This document shows, piece by piece, positions 1-8,823 of a DNA stretch of 64,000 nucleotides; the stretch's first letter is position 1; every line of letters starts with the position of its first letter. The DNA comes from Merdiplasma sp964643295. Its GTDB lineage: Bacteria > Bacillota > Clostridia > Lachnospirales > Lachnospiraceae. Made by a program: the position numbers and the translations under genes. The stretch lies in contig CAZXSN010000006.1 in the NCBI GenBank assembly GCA_964643295.1, positions 1-64,000 on the forward strand. Direction: 5' to 3'. The notes beneath the pieces were generated by a model, which was not told the DNA's origin, did no database searches, and was given only the letters and a program-made list of their open reading frames with translations.

Positions 1-322
1 ACCATGACCGCTTCTTCAGCATGAAATATTTACAGCCTTCCTCTGTGCAGGCCACAACCACAAAATACAGGAGGACATTGTAAAGATCGGACTCAGCCGG
101 GACAAGCATGTTAAGGAAAAGGCTGAGGATCCGCTCTATCACCAGGGCAAGAAGCGCGGCCAGGATCCCCCCAACCACCATATTGCTCAAAATAGCCGGG
201 CTTTCCTTGTCTAACCTGTCAAGCTTATATACCTGTACCATCAGGAAAATGGCAGGAATGACAGCCGCTAGTATCAGCAGCCAGTTGTACGTGAGTACTG
301 GGGTCATCAAAAAGTAAAACAT
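1..322 (-). CDS. PrsW-type intramembrane protease (N-terminal part; cut by window edge)
   Basis: The first 107 residues are present; the C-terminus lies beyond base 1. Three hydrophobic stretches are visible, at about residues 10-30, 45-70 and 80-95. They are followed by a TEEGCKY motif, which matches the Glu-Glu plus Lys signature of PrsW-type glutamic membrane proteases (CPBP/PrsW superfamily). PrsW of Bacillus cleaves an anti-sigma factor; the target here is unknown. The ATG at 322 is chosen because a GGAGA Shine-Dalgarno site lies 8 bases upstream. Later catalytic motifs cannot be checked, so activity is not established. Confidence 0.7.
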   Translation of the reverse strand, partial: MFYFLMTPVLTYNWLLILAAVIPAIFLMVQVYKLDRLDKESPAILSNMVVGGILAALLALVIERILSLFLNMLVPAESDLYNVLLYFVVVACTEEGCKYFMLKKRSW

Positions 323-380
323 CTTTTATTTCTCCTTTCCAATCCATAGTTTGTTTTCTTACGCCTGCCTGCGGCAGCTT

Positions 381-1238
381 TCAGTCCCACCGGAAATACC
401 AGGCCGTGGACTGCCGCAGGGTATCCGCCAAATCTTTCACGGTGGCATCCTCCGAATCCTGGTCCAAAAGCTGATGCAGTTTAGCTTCCCGATCGGCGAA
501 CTCCTCCCATGCCGCCTTTGTCCGCTCTCGAAAGCACTCATGGATCCGAGGCAGGGCAATGCCTTCTCTCGTACCATGCAATGAACTCCTGGGCATCCTC
601 GTCAAACAGGCAAAACACCAGCCGCACACAGAGAACGTTCAGGCTGCGCAGCGTTTTCTCATTTGTCGGATCCTTGTACTGCTCAAGAAAAGCGTCATAC
701 AAAAGTCCCACGATCTCCCCCCCGCCGCGATGGACACTTCCATTTCCCGTTTCAGGTGTTCGTTCCCGGTGGAGATAAGGAACTGAAGCCGGTAGTAATC
801 CTTCTCCAGATCCTCAAGCAATATTTTCTCCGGTTCTCCTCCGGGCCGTTCCATGTCGTAGACGTGAAACTCCGCGAAATTACAGGTCACAACCCAGCGC
901 GGATGCTGAGACAGCGGAAGTTCCGTGATGTAGCGTTTTGCCTGCTGAAACGGCGTCAGTAAAGTGCCGTCTGACTGTTTGATGGGCTTGTTTAAGTCCT
1001 TCCCCAATCCCTTCTGCTCAATGAGAACCTTCGTCGCCGGTATCGTCGCATCAATAAAGCTGGTATGATCTAAGTGGACCTGCTCCTCAAAAGCAATGAA
1101 CTCCTCTGGATGTTCCACCCCAAAAACATCCCGCAGAAGGGTAATCCAGAAAAGCTGACTCTGCCCTTTCTCGTATCCTTTATCCTTCCAAAATGCCGCA
1201 AATTTTTTAGCAGCCACTCTCTGCTCAGTTTCTTTCAT
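381..1238 (-). pseudogene. Decayed MmeI/Eco57I-type restriction-modification protein
   Basis: The intact first frame, about 170 residues from ATG 1238, resembles the N-terminal nuclease/helical part of MmeI-like (type IIL) restriction-methylase fusions. It starts after GAGGTGATTGA. At a run of seven G on the coding strand (717-723) the frame is lost. The next frame continues the family pattern (LLYDAF, then DPTNEKTLRSLN, then LVFCLFDEDA). The methyltransferase core is missing, with no NPPY motif. A third frame gives a C-terminal tail starting GIALPRI and ending at 381. This is therefore one gene with a small indel and a large internal deletion. Such enzymes normally exceed 900 residues. Family placement is by memory of the motifs. 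Confidence 0.65.
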
Positions 1239-1379
1239 TCAATCACCTCAAATCCGATCTGACTCGGTCCACCCCTGCCTGATTGTGTACGAATTTACTA
1301 TAACACACAGAAGGCCGGTTTTCAACAACCGGTTCCGGTTAATTGCCAATCATTTAACACGCTTTCTATTTTCGCGGGA

Positions 1380-2918
1380 TCAAGTCTGGTTTTTGGGTTT
1401 GCGTCCTCTCTTTTTAGGCTCCTTCCCGGGCAGCGGAGGCACAACACCCAGTTTTTCCATCAGAAGAAATTCATCCCTGGTAAGCGGATAAGCCCAGTAT
1501 CCGTCATCCTGGGTACCGGGCAAAGGCGCGTCAGCCTGTCTCCATACGCCTGCTAAAGCAATCATCAGATCCTGAAAGGTGAAATCCTCAAAAATGCCTG
1601 CTTTTGCCGCCTGACTCACAAGACGGCACGCGATCAGAGCAGCAATAGAATTTATGAATTCCAAGCCGTATACCTGAAAACTCATCCCCTCATGAGCGCG
1701 TGTCAGATCAAAATCATTCCCATACTGCCGGAAAACCAGCTCCATCTTCCAGCCATCCAAATAGGACCGATAAGCGGTGAGAGGAGACATGTCCAAATCT
1801 GACTCCAATGCCAGCACTCCGAAGCTGTCTTTGTCCTTCAGGTATTTGCCGTAATCAAATTCTAATTCCGTATTACTCGCAGTATTCGCCTGCGAATTCT
1901 TATGTTTCTCAAAATACGTTCTTTTGGCTGAGGCCTCTTTCTCAACATCCTGGAAGGAATAAAGATAACGGCCTCCCCTGATCTGCCTCTTACAGAATAA
2001 TACCGTCCTGTCTAAGCCCTTTAATTCACCCTGAAACTCCAGCATATGATTATTGCTGATCCGGCTGTCATTCTTTTTAAGCGGCGCAAGAAAATGCAGC
2101 TCGGGACGTTCTGTAAGCAAATCGGCGATCTTTGAAGGAGAAAAGTCCTTACCGCCTAACAGGATCCCCTTTTGTATCCTGTTGTGAATGAGGAAAGATC
2201 TGTAAGCGGAAATATCCGGCGCATCTCCTGGATATACAGTGCAGCAAACGGGTTCCATCAGCTCAAGATCATAGGCGTAGATCAAAGAAATTTTCCTGCC
2301 CTCGCGTGTCTTGGATTTTCCTGATATCCTGGACAGATCATTGACGGTTAATGTGTCCTGCTTAAGTGTCCCGTCGATCAGAACATGATGAGTTTCCTGT
2401 ACGCGTTCCATTCTCTTCTGATAAAAGTTCGTTCTCAGTTCGAGATCCCTGCCGATCTTCTCATAGAGACGTTTCATTCGCCCTTCCGAAAGAGCGGCGC
2501 CAGGATAAAACATCCTGAAAAAAGATTTCCCGTACCAGGCTGCCAGTCTGTCGGCAGGAACGGACGGATAGATCACCTTCAATGATGCGCAAACAATAAT
2601 CGATACGGCATCGCTGAGATCAAAAACCGAGGCTAAATCATCAAAAATATCAGAGGAAACGTTATGAACAAAGGCGGCGGCCCCATAGGAAAGAACATCC
2701 GGAAAATTTCGCTTGGGGGCAAAAATCTTCTCATGATATTCGCCCTCGTAGATATATCCAATAACTCTTCCGCTTCGCGGCTGGGGATTCCCGCCGGGGA
2801 TATACTTCTCCCCTATGCGCTCTCTGACAGCATATCTTTTGTTTCCCTTGCCGCCGGTGTCTACCACAACCGTATTCACAGGCCGGGGAACCTTTCTGAT
2901 TTCTTCAGGGACTCCCAT
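1380..2918 (-). CDS. IS4/IS1634-type DDE transposase
   Basis: The 512-residue protein has an IS4-clan layout. An Asp in LIDGTLKQD (about residue 185) is the likely first catalytic acid. A late Y-x2-R-x3-E-like segment (YRSYLDGWKMELVFRQY, about residues 385-405) fits the IS4 signature that carries the catalytic Glu. The tail is Lys/Arg-rich. The length is normal for IS1634-like members and the frame is uninterrupted, so it may be active. It sits just downstream of the broken methylase gene. Possible imperfect inverted ends share an AATTG...CCAAT core at about 1340-1350 and 2990-3005, but no convincing target duplication was found, so element limits are not given. Confidence 0.8.
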   Translation of the reverse strand: MGVPEEIRKVPRPVNTVVVDTGGKGNKRYAVRERIGEKYIPGGNPQPRSGRVIGYIYEGEYHEKIFAPKRNFPDVLSYGAAAFVHNVSSDIFDDLASVFDLSDAVSIIVCASLKVIYPSVPADRLAAWYGKSFFRMFYPGAALSEGRMKRLYEKIGRDLELRTNFYQKRMERVQETHHVLIDGTLKQDTLTVNDLSRISGKSKTREGRKISLIYAYDLELMEPVCCTVYPGDAPDISAYRSFLIHNRIQKGILLGGKDFSPSKIADLLTERPELHFLAPLKKNDSRISNNHMLEFQGELKGLDRTVLFCKRQIRGGRYLYSFQDVEKEASAKRTYFEKHKNSQANTASNTELEFDYGKYLKDKDSFGVLALESDLDMSPLTAYRSYLDGWKMELVFRQYGNDFDLTRAHEGMSFQVYGLEFINSIAALIACRLVSQAAKAGIFEDFTFQDLMIALAGVWRQADAPLPGTQDDGYWAYPLTRDEFLLMEKLGVVPPLPGKEPKKRGRKPKNQT

Positions 2919-3337
2919 GCTGAACCCTCCTTAAATATGGATCATATCTTATCATATGCCGATCTATCTGTCACCCTGCCTTTGAAATACAAAATTGGCA
3001 TCAATTCTGACGTTTGGCTGCCTTTAGGCATGGAAATCCTTTCCTAAATTCCTCTTTGGGAGGACGCGAAGGACGGCTTCCCTTCCTGCTGTGGTTTAAG
3101 CTCTTTTCCCCTGCGGTCCTAAGCCTGGAGAGCCGATCCTTTCATTGAACCGGTATTGAATCGATCCTCCGCGCCTTTGGCAGGAAAAGTCCAAACCAGC
3201 CCTAGCCAATGACCGCCTGAAGGATCCCATCTGCCGGTGTACCGGGATTTATCATCTAAAGAATGCTCTTTGTTTCTTCTCCTATCAGGGATCTTCCCTG
3301 CGGGAGCAAGGCACAGCGGTCCCGCCTCCCGCTTTGC
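2919..3337. other. Intergenic region, no gene seen
   Basis: About 420 bases lie between the transposase and the His-rich gene. The part near 2990-3005 may contain the right end of the insertion sequence. A GC-rich inverted repeat (GCGGGAG...CTCCCGC, about 3300-3332) sits next to the stop of the His-rich gene and could end its transcript, but it lacks a clear T-run. No open frame with a ribosome site was found. Confidence 0.5.
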
Positions 3338-3889
3338 TTAAGCGTCCTCATTCTCTTTCCAGGAGGCCAGCACTTTTTGAAGAAGACCGTATAACTCCTT
3401 CAGCTCCTTTTCCGTCAGAGACGCGAACAGCTCTTCAGGATCTATCCGATCCATCCGATGATGCAGAAAATGTCCGCACTTTCGAAGCAGTGCGCAGGTG
3501 GCCTCCTCAAGTGAATCCATTTCTTCCTCTTCATGTCCGCAGGCATGTTTTTGACCGCTCTCCAGTCCCTTATGATCATGCTTATCCCGGCCTTCCTTCT
3601 TCGCGTGACCGTGTTTCTCATGATCTTTCTTCCCGTGTCCATGCTTCTCATGACCGTCCTTCCCGGAACGGTCCTTTTCGTTCAAATCCTCTTTGGTTTC
3701 CTCAGTTACCCCAAAATGCCGCCTGCCTTTGGAACAGTGCAGATTGTCTGCCGGGCAGTGACGGCCGCAGCCGGGGCATACTTCCTTTCCGCCCGCTTTG
3801 GATTCTGTTCCCTTCTTCGATGAGGCTTCCATTTCCGTTTCCTGGTCCCGTCTTTTCTCATTAAAATCTATTTCCGGTCTGTCTGTCAT
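3338..3889 (-). CDS. His/Cys-rich protein, probable metal-binding partner of the MarR regulator
   Basis: A 183-residue protein in three parts. Residues 1-35 are charged. A four-Cys knuckle follows (CPGCGRHCPADNLHC, about 38-52). A long linker (about 70-120) is crowded with His, Lys, Asp and Glu, including HGKKDHEKHGH. The last 40 residues (EELFASLTEKELKELYGLL) closely resemble the C-terminal helix of the MarR protein encoded just upstream (EELFAVLKEEERKQLEELL). The start follows GAGGAGA. Known: His clusters and Cys knuckles bind Zn, Ni or Co. Inferred: it buffers or senses metal and may pair with the regulator through the shared helix. It has no signal peptide, so it is probably cytoplasmic. 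It is co-transcribed with the MarR gene, 35 bases away. Exact function unknown. Confidence 0.7.
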   Translation of the reverse strand: MTDRPEIDFNEKRRDQETEMEASSKKGTESKAGGKEVCPGCGRHCPADNLHCSKGRRHFGVTEETKEDLNEKDRSGKDGHEKHGHGKKDHEKHGHAKKEGRDKHDHKGLESGQKHACGHEEEEMDSLEEATCALLRKCGHFLHHRMDRIDPEELFASLTEKELKELYGLLQKVLASWKENEDA

Positions 3890-3924
3890 CGTATTCTCCT
3901 CTCCTCTGTCTGGGCAGTCATCTG

Positions 3925-4413
3925 TTATCTTTCAGGTCTCTGCCCTTCCGTTCTCTCCGCTTTCCACTGCGAAAGCAGTCTGCGCAGCAGTTCCTCCAAC
4001 TGCTTTCTTTCCTCCTCCTTCAGGACGGCAAACAGCTCTTCCTCCGGATTTTCTTCCCGGCTGCCTAAAGCTGCCTTCTGGCCTTCCGCCGTCAGACTTA
4101 CCAGCATCCTTCGCCGGTCTCTTTCGTCCTTTCTTCTTTCAAGAAAGCCCTTCTCCTCGAGTTTCGCCAGCAGTTCGCTTAAGGAACCGGCCTCGATCCC
4201 AAGACGGGACTGCAGCTCCCGCTGAGTTAAAGTTCCCTCCCCCGCCAGGATCTTAAGGATCTGCGCCTGTCCCCGGCTTTTTCCGCATTTTCGCTCGGTA
4301 AGATATCCGGCCCGTATCAGCAGTTCCGCCAGGGAAGCGCTATCCAGATCCATCCTGCCGCACTCGTGTGCGTGTCTGCCGCCTGAGCCATGCGTATGCT
4401 CTTCCATTCTCAT
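3925..4413 (-). CDS. MarR-family transcriptional regulator with His-rich N-terminus
   Basis: The protein has 162 residues. The N-terminus carries a short His cluster (HTHGSGGRHAHECG, about residues 5-18). A winged helix follows: LTQRELQSRLGI as the HTH, GSLSELLAKLEEKGFLERR as the recognition helix, and the wing DERDRRRMLVSLT. A long C-terminal helix serves for dimerisation. The start at 4413 is chosen over an ATG at 4488 because AGGAG lies 9 bases upstream and the longer form would run through the promoter. MarR proteins are usually self-regulating dimeric repressors; a near-perfect palindrome overlaps the promoter of this gene. The His cluster, shared with the next gene's product, suggests a metal ligand rather than a phenolic one; this is inference. 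Confidence 0.85.
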   Translation of the reverse strand: MRMEEHTHGSGGRHAHECGRMDLDSASLAELLIRAGYLTERKCGKSRGQAQILKILAGEGTLTQRELQSRLGIEAGSLSELLAKLEEKGFLERRKDERDRRRMLVSLTAEGQKAALGSREENPEEELFAVLKEEERKQLEELLRRLLSQWKAERTEGQRPER

Positions 4414-4444
4414 TGTCAGTATCTCCTGTTGCCGCAACTGTTTA

Positions 4445-4467
4445 GGTACCTTACTATTTAAGGTATC
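4445..4467. promoter_or_regulatory. Palindromic operator candidate for the MarR protein
   Basis: GGTACCTTA and TAAGGTATC form a 9-base inverted repeat with one mismatch and a five-base centre. It covers the -10 element of the promoter reading toward the MarR gene. Position, symmetry and arm length are typical of an autoregulatory MarR site; binding is not shown. Confidence 0.7.
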
Positions 4468-4488
4468 ACAGCCTCGGAAAAATGTCAA
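4460..4488 (-). promoter_or_regulatory. Promoter of the MarR/His-rich operon
   Basis: The minus strand carries TTGACA (4488-4483), a 17-base spacer and TACCTT (4465-4460) preceded by TGA, an extended -10. The weak -10 and perfect -35 fit a promoter controlled by the overlapping palindrome. Confidence 0.7.
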
Positions 4489-4610
4489 GGGGCCTAACGA
4501 TTTTTTGACCTTCCTTCACTAGATTCTCCGCTTAACGGTCGTTTCCCGGAAGCTTTGCAGAAACTCTCCGAGACTTTCGCAGACTCCCGTTCAGAAAGAC
4601 TCTGCAAAGC

Positions 4611-4650
4611 AAAAATGCCGCTTCGCAGTAATTCCCCTCTGCAAAGCGGC
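4611..4650 (-). terminator. Rho-independent terminator downstream of the CvfB-like gene
   Basis: On the minus strand an arm of GCCGCTT(T)GCAG pairs with CTGCGAAGCGGC and is followed by TTTTT. It is about 140 bases past the CvfB-like stop codon. Confidence 0.7.
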
Positions 4651-4792
4651 CTTTCCTCTTCTTCGCCAGTTACGATTTTCTAAAACCAGACCAGATGATC
4701 ACCATGTAAGCGCTGACCGTTTCCCCCGCCTTGCGGGAGATCATAAAGTTAAGGGACAAAGGTTTTCCCTCCTTAAGACACGTCATGTCCTC

Positions 4793-5626
4793 TTACTTTT
4801 TCAGGAAAATCCTGTTCTCCGTGATCTCAATTTTTCCCTCTTTCAGCAGATGTCCCACTGCCCGCTTGAAGGCGTTTTTGCTGAGGCCAAATTCACGAAG
4901 GATGGTTTCCGGAGAGGCTTTGTCGTTAAACGGCAGAACGCCCTCAAACTCCTCAATCACCCGCAGAACATGCTCCGCGTCGTTATCGATCTCGCGGTAG
5001 GCCTTCTCGCGGATGCTTAGATCCAGCTTGCCGTCCTCCTTGACATTGGTCACCCTGGCTGTAATCTCATCCCCCGCTTTCAGGGCCCCCGCAGCCTCCC
5101 AGCGGGGCACTAAGCCTGAATAGCAGTCATCCACCGCCACAAAAGCCCCAAAATGGTCGCTGACTTCGTAGACATGCCCCCGCACCGAATCGCCGATCTG
5201 ATAGGGGGAACCCTTCTTCAGATAGGGATAGACCTTCATCGTCGCGCAGAGCCGTCCGCTCTTATCCACATACAAAGCGACCAGCGCGTCCTCCCCGGCC
5301 TGCACTTTCACCGTCTGCTCCCGAAACGGCAAAAGCAGATCCTTTTCCAGCCCCCAGTCCAAAAACGCGCCGATGCGGCTTACTTCCTTTACCTTCAGCA
5401 GGGCAACATTGCCCAGCGTAATGAAAGGCTCCCGCAGGGTGGCAATCAGCCGGTCGCTGGAATCCTTATATAAAAAGACACGCAGCGTATCGTTGATCTT
5501 GGCGTCCTGCGGCACTTCCTTCCTGGGCAGAAGAACACTCTGGTCACTCCCTTTTTCCGCCAGATAAACGCCAAAATCCGCCCTGCGCACAATACTCAGT
5601 TCCTGATATTTCCCTAAATTCAACAT
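4793..5626 (-). CDS. CvfB-like S1 RNA-binding protein
   Basis: A 277-residue cytoplasmic protein. The S1-type beta-barrels read as VYLAEKGSDQSVLLPRKEV (about 18-36), IGAFLDWGLEKDLLLPF (about 82-100) and FGAFVAVDDCYSGLVPR (about 155-172). The final 60 residues (FNDKASPETILREFGLS) form a winged helix. Three S1 barrels plus a C-terminal winged helix is the CvfB/YitL architecture. CvfB binds RNA and affects virulence gene expression in Staphylococcus. The ATG at 5626 is preferred over an upstream in-frame ATG at 5788 because the family begins at this point and the longer frame overlaps the thioesterase gene. Confidence 0.88.
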   Translation of the reverse strand: MLNLGKYQELSIVRRADFGVYLAEKGSDQSVLLPRKEVPQDAKINDTLRVFLYKDSSDRLIATLREPFITLGNVALLKVKEVSRIGAFLDWGLEKDLLLPFREQTVKVQAGEDALVALYVDKSGRLCATMKVYPYLKKGSPYQIGDSVRGHVYEVSDHFGAFVAVDDCYSGLVPRWEAAGALKAGDEITARVTNVKEDGKLDLSIREKAYREIDNDAEHVLRVIEEFEGVLPFNDKASPETILREFGLSKNAFKRAVGHLLKEGKIEITENRIFLKK

Positions 5627-5708
5627 CGTATCTCCCAGTCTGCCAAATTTCACGAAAAAATGTCCCGCAGAAAAACCCCGTGTGAAAAACCTTGCACCGG
5701 GCAAAAAT

Positions 5709-6425
5709 TTATGATACGGACGAGTCAAACTCCACAATCGCGTAGGGTTTCCCCTGGGAATTTTCCAGGGCAACTGTAACCACCCCATCGGATTCGCAGA
5801 TGCGGGGGATCACCTCATCATGCAGATGCGCCTGCATCCGGTACTCCGTTTTCAGCTGCCGCACGGGAAACCCCTCCGGCAGGTAAGCCGCGGCAATCGC
5901 GATATACTGGCCGTTGTTCACATGATGGTTGGTATCCAAATGGTGCCGGTCGATCCAGACCGGCTCCTCTTTCACCCCGCCTTCCGGAACAGCGATCTTG
6001 CGCGGCGCGTAGTTCATCTCAAGCCGCTCCTCTACTTCATAACGCTGCAGCATATCCTGATCCGGTTTTACCGGGCGCTGCTTTTCGGTATGATAAAGCA
6101 CCCAGACACTGTTCGCCTTCGCCAGCATCTCCCGGTCGGCATTTAACAGCGTGAAGTTCCTGAAACCAAAGAAACCGCTGAACCCATACGGCCAGGTCTG
6201 TGCAATGACCTCCTCACCCAGCATGGGGAGACGGTCAATCACAATCTGCCAGAACGACAGCAGCCAGGCAAGCTGCCGCTGCTGCATATACGTCATTTTG
6301 ACTCCGATTTCCTCAGACTGAAAGATGGACACATCCTGGAAATAATTGACAAGCCCGGAAAGAGACAGTCTCCCGTCCTCCGCGGTCTCACTGTAGCGGA
6401 CTTTCCCGCCAAATTCGTACTTCAT
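5709..6425 (-). CDS. Acyl-ACP thioesterase
   Basis: A 238-residue double hot-dog protein. It would hydrolyse acyl-ACP to free fatty acid, ending or diverting chain elongation. The N-terminal half carries the opening KYEFGGKVRYSETAEDGRLS and the segment QLAWLLSFWQI. The second half has DTNHHVNNGQYI, which matches the conserved Asn/His active-site block of FatA-like enzymes. The length is normal for the bacterial family. It lies 80 bases upstream of the CvfB-like gene in the same direction. Chain-length preference cannot be read from sequence. Confidence 0.9.
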   Translation of the reverse strand: MKYEFGGKVRYSETAEDGRLSLSGLVNYFQDVSIFQSEEIGVKMTYMQQRQLAWLLSFWQIVIDRLPMLGEEVIAQTWPYGFSGFFGFRNFTLLNADREMLAKANSVWVLYHTEKQRPVKPDQDMLQRYEVEERLEMNYAPRKIAVPEGGVKEEPVWIDRHHLDTNHHVNNGQYIAIAAAYLPEGFPVRQLKTEYRMQAHLHDEVIPRICESDGVVTVALENSQGKPYAIVEFDSSVS

Positions 6426-6581
6426 GTTCCTTAAGCAACCTTCTTTTTCCTATTCTGTTACAAAAGCGAAAACAACAACAGCTTCTCTTTCTCCTACGCT
6501 GCCTGCAGCTATTTAAACGAATCCCATATTCCCCCTGTCAGGTCGATTAGCATGCGGCTAAAAGGCACCGCCGGATAGGCT

Positions 6582-7679
6582 TCACTCAGACTGCCCGGAC
6601 ATTCGTTCCATTTCCAGTCGGCAGCGGTCTCGAATCTCATCGATGGAAACTAATGTTCCCTCCCGCTCAACGAAAAAATACTGAAAACCGTCCACCCGTC
6701 TGGGTTTCCCCATCATCCTTGCCGCGATCTCGTGCATGGACGCAGTCTCTCCCTGATAGGTAAGCCATCCCCGTTCATCCGCAAGCACAGCGCATTCCCC
6801 GTTTTTGTGGATGAACGTCTCTCCCAGGGAAAAATACCCTGCGCTTACCATCTCCCGGAAGCGGACCCTCTGAGGTTTCCTGTCAAATACCGCGTTCTCC
6901 ACATCCCCGATTGCGGGAGTTTCCGCGTTGATCCGTATCTGCCCGTAGGAAGCGTACATGGGATCCTTTTCGATCATCGTGTAATTCCGTCCGGTTCTTT
7001 TCGCGATGGCCGCCGTTGTCATCGTCCCGCCGAACGGATCAAGGATCAGATCCCCTCTGTCCGTAAACAGTACGATCACCCGGTAAAGCAAAGCCTCGGG
7101 CTTTTGTGTGGAATGAAGTTTCTTTCCCTCGTGATCCTTCAGCCGTTCGCTTCCGCTGCAGACCGGGAACGTCCAGATAGAACCCATCTGTTTCCCGTCG
7201 TTTAAGTATTTCCCGGTTTTGTAGTGGAACGTAACCTTTGATTTTCTCTCCCTGGCGGCCCAGATCAGAGTCTCGTGACTGTTGTTCAGTCTGGTGCCGC
7301 CGAAATTGGGCGTAGGATTGGTCTTTTTCCAGATGATGTCGTTGAGGATCCAAAATCCCAGTTCGCGCAGGATGTTTCCGATCTCAAAGATCGACTGCAT
7401 CCCGGAGATTAAACAGATCGCCCCGTCATTTTTCAGCAGTCTGCGCACCTCGGTTAACCACTCCCGGGTAAATTCCTTGTAGACCTCCATGGAAGGAAAG
7501 CTGTCCCACCTGTCATGACAGCCGCTGAACTCATTCCCCTCCACGCGGTACAGTGTTTTCTTTTCCTCAAGCTGCATAAAATACGGCGGATCCGCGAAGC
7601 AGAAATCGAAGCTTTTATCAGGCAGCTGTCGCATCATCTCCACGGTATCGCCGACCAGAATCCTGTTGAAATACTCCAT
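6582..7679 (-). CDS. CcrM-like orphan adenine DNA methyltransferase with C-terminal RAMA-like domain
   Basis: A 365-residue enzyme. The catalytic motif DPPY is at residues 30-33. The target-recognition part includes TNPTPNFGGTRLNNSHETLIWA and is followed by LHSTQKPEAL. The cofactor motif LDPFGG lies near residue 220. This DPPY-before-FxGxG order is that of beta-class enzymes such as CcrM/HinfI, which methylate A within GANTC-type sites. The last 100 residues (VSAGYFSLGETFIHKNGECA) fit a RAMA domain, which in CcrM binds DNA. No restriction partner is adjacent, so it is probably an orphan regulator or a remnant. The start at 7679 gives the usual N-terminus; an alternative ATG lies at 7709. The recognition sequence is not predictable here. 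Confidence 0.85.
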   Translation of the reverse strand: MEYFNRILVGDTVEMMRQLPDKSFDFCFADPPYFMQLEEKKTLYRVEGNEFSGCHDRWDSFPSMEVYKEFTREWLTEVRRLLKNDGAICLISGMQSIFEIGNILRELGFWILNDIIWKKTNPTPNFGGTRLNNSHETLIWAARERKSKVTFHYKTGKYLNDGKQMGSIWTFPVCSGSERLKDHEGKKLHSTQKPEALLYRVIVLFTDRGDLILDPFGGTMTTAAIAKRTGRNYTMIEKDPMYASYGQIRINAETPAIGDVENAVFDRKPQRVRFREMVSAGYFSLGETFIHKNGECAVLADERGWLTYQGETASMHEIAARMMGKPRRVDGFQYFFVEREGTLVSIDEIRDRCRLEMERMSGQSE

Positions 7680-7932
7680 AGGGAACCTGCCTTTTCCAAG
7701 AAGCGGCATTTTTAAGAACCATTCCTATTATACAGGCTGAAAGGGAAATTTGCAATCGAAAGCCTCACTCCCGCATAAGAGAAGAGGAAGGCGGGAAAGA
7801 AGCGAGGATGCTTTTTCCGCGTCCCAACATTCCCCGCGGGAGGAAGCCAAAGTCTTTCCCGGGGTTCTCTCCCGATCTCTTCCCGCGCCTTAATACTATG
7901 AACAAAAGGCCGCTCCGCCTGCTGCTATGTGT

Positions 7933-8823
7933 TTACGCCCCGCAAAATGAACGGAAGAACGCACACTCATCATCGTTGCACTGCTGTCCCAGCGGTTCCT
8001 GAATGGTCACGTGGAAGACATGATACAGCGGGGTTTCTTTATTCCCGTAGATTTTGCAGATGAAGGGAACCTTCTGATCGCACAGCGCCTGCACAAGGCC
8101 AGGCACCTGATCCAGGCAGAAATCCCCCGGAGCGCTCATGATAAAGGAAGGCGGAAAGGCGCAAGTCACATGCCGGACGGCATCGATCCACTCCGCTTCC
8201 TCAGGGGTTCCTCCGCCGGGGAGCAGATCTCCCATCAGCTCTGAATTGTTCGCTCCCTCAATCGGCAGCTCTTTTAACGGCGTATATGCCCCGCAGTTTA
8301 AGCCCAGCGCCGTGGGAACAAAGCCTTCCGGCACCGTAAAATCATACCGTGCGGCGTATTCCGGGTTGGTGCAGATTTCCGCATACAGCGCTGACAGATG
8401 GCCTCCCGCGGAATCGCCGACGAAAAACACGTGCTGCATATCCAGCCCGTATTCCTCCTGATGAACGAACATCCAGGCAATTACAGCGTTTGTATCCTCC
8501 AGCTGTGCCGGGAACTTATTCTCCGGAGACAGGCGGTAGCTGAAGTTGACTACGGCGAACCCGCGCTGCGCCAAACTCATGGCGTAGAACTGATACAGTT
8601 CCTTGTCCCCGTATACCCATCCTCCGCCGTGCACAACCAGAATCACCGGAAGTTTCCCCTCAGCCGCTTTTGGACGGTAGACATCCAGCTCGTTCCACTT
8701 GGGCACCGGCCCATAGGCAAGATTGTCCCAGCGGACGATATCCTCCGGCGTGGTCAGCCCCGCGTCGCGGATCGCGTCATTGTGGGCCCACTCTCTTCTC
8801 ATATTGTCACTCGATACAGACAT
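7933..8823 (-). CDS. Alpha/beta hydrolase (HSL-type esterase)
   Basis: A 296-residue cytoplasmic esterase. The oxyanion motif HGGGWVYGD is near residue 65, the nucleophile elbow GDSAGGH near 140, and the acid in APGDFCLD near 230. The His is probably in YHVFH near 270. This is the hormone-sensitive-lipase-like (BD-FAE) family, which cleaves short acyl esters or acetylated sugars. No signal peptide is present. The start follows GGGAG. It lies apart from its neighbours with no obvious pathway link. Confidence 0.85.
   Translation of the reverse strand: MSVSSDNMRREWAHNDAIRDAGLTTPEDIVRWDNLAYGPVPKWNELDVYRPKAAEGKLPVILVVHGGGWVYGDKELYQFYAMSLAQRGFAVVNFSYRLSPENKFPAQLEDTNAVIAWMFVHQEEYGLDMQHVFFVGDSAGGHLSALYAEICTNPEYAARYDFTVPEGFVPTALGLNCGAYTPLKELPIEGANNSELMGDLLPGGGTPEEAEWIDAVRHVTCAFPPSFIMSAPGDFCLDQVPGLVQALCDQKVPFICKIYGNKETPLYHVFHVTIQEPLGQQCNDDECAFFRSFCGA

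Noticed and set aside
1320..3010. Defined ends and target duplication of the IS4/IS1634-type element
   Set aside because: Only a loose AATTG...CCAAT match was found; no direct repeat of the target could be identified with confidence.
3334..4256. Long plus-strand frames opposite the MarR and His-rich genes
   Set aside because: They are Pro/Ser/Phe-rich shadows of the minus-strand genes, which have ribosome sites and recognisable domains.
4670..4786. Minus-strand frame of 38 codons after the CvfB-like gene
   Set aside because: The GAGGA lies one base from the ATG, too close, and no family features are seen; it may be a leftover of a former gene end.
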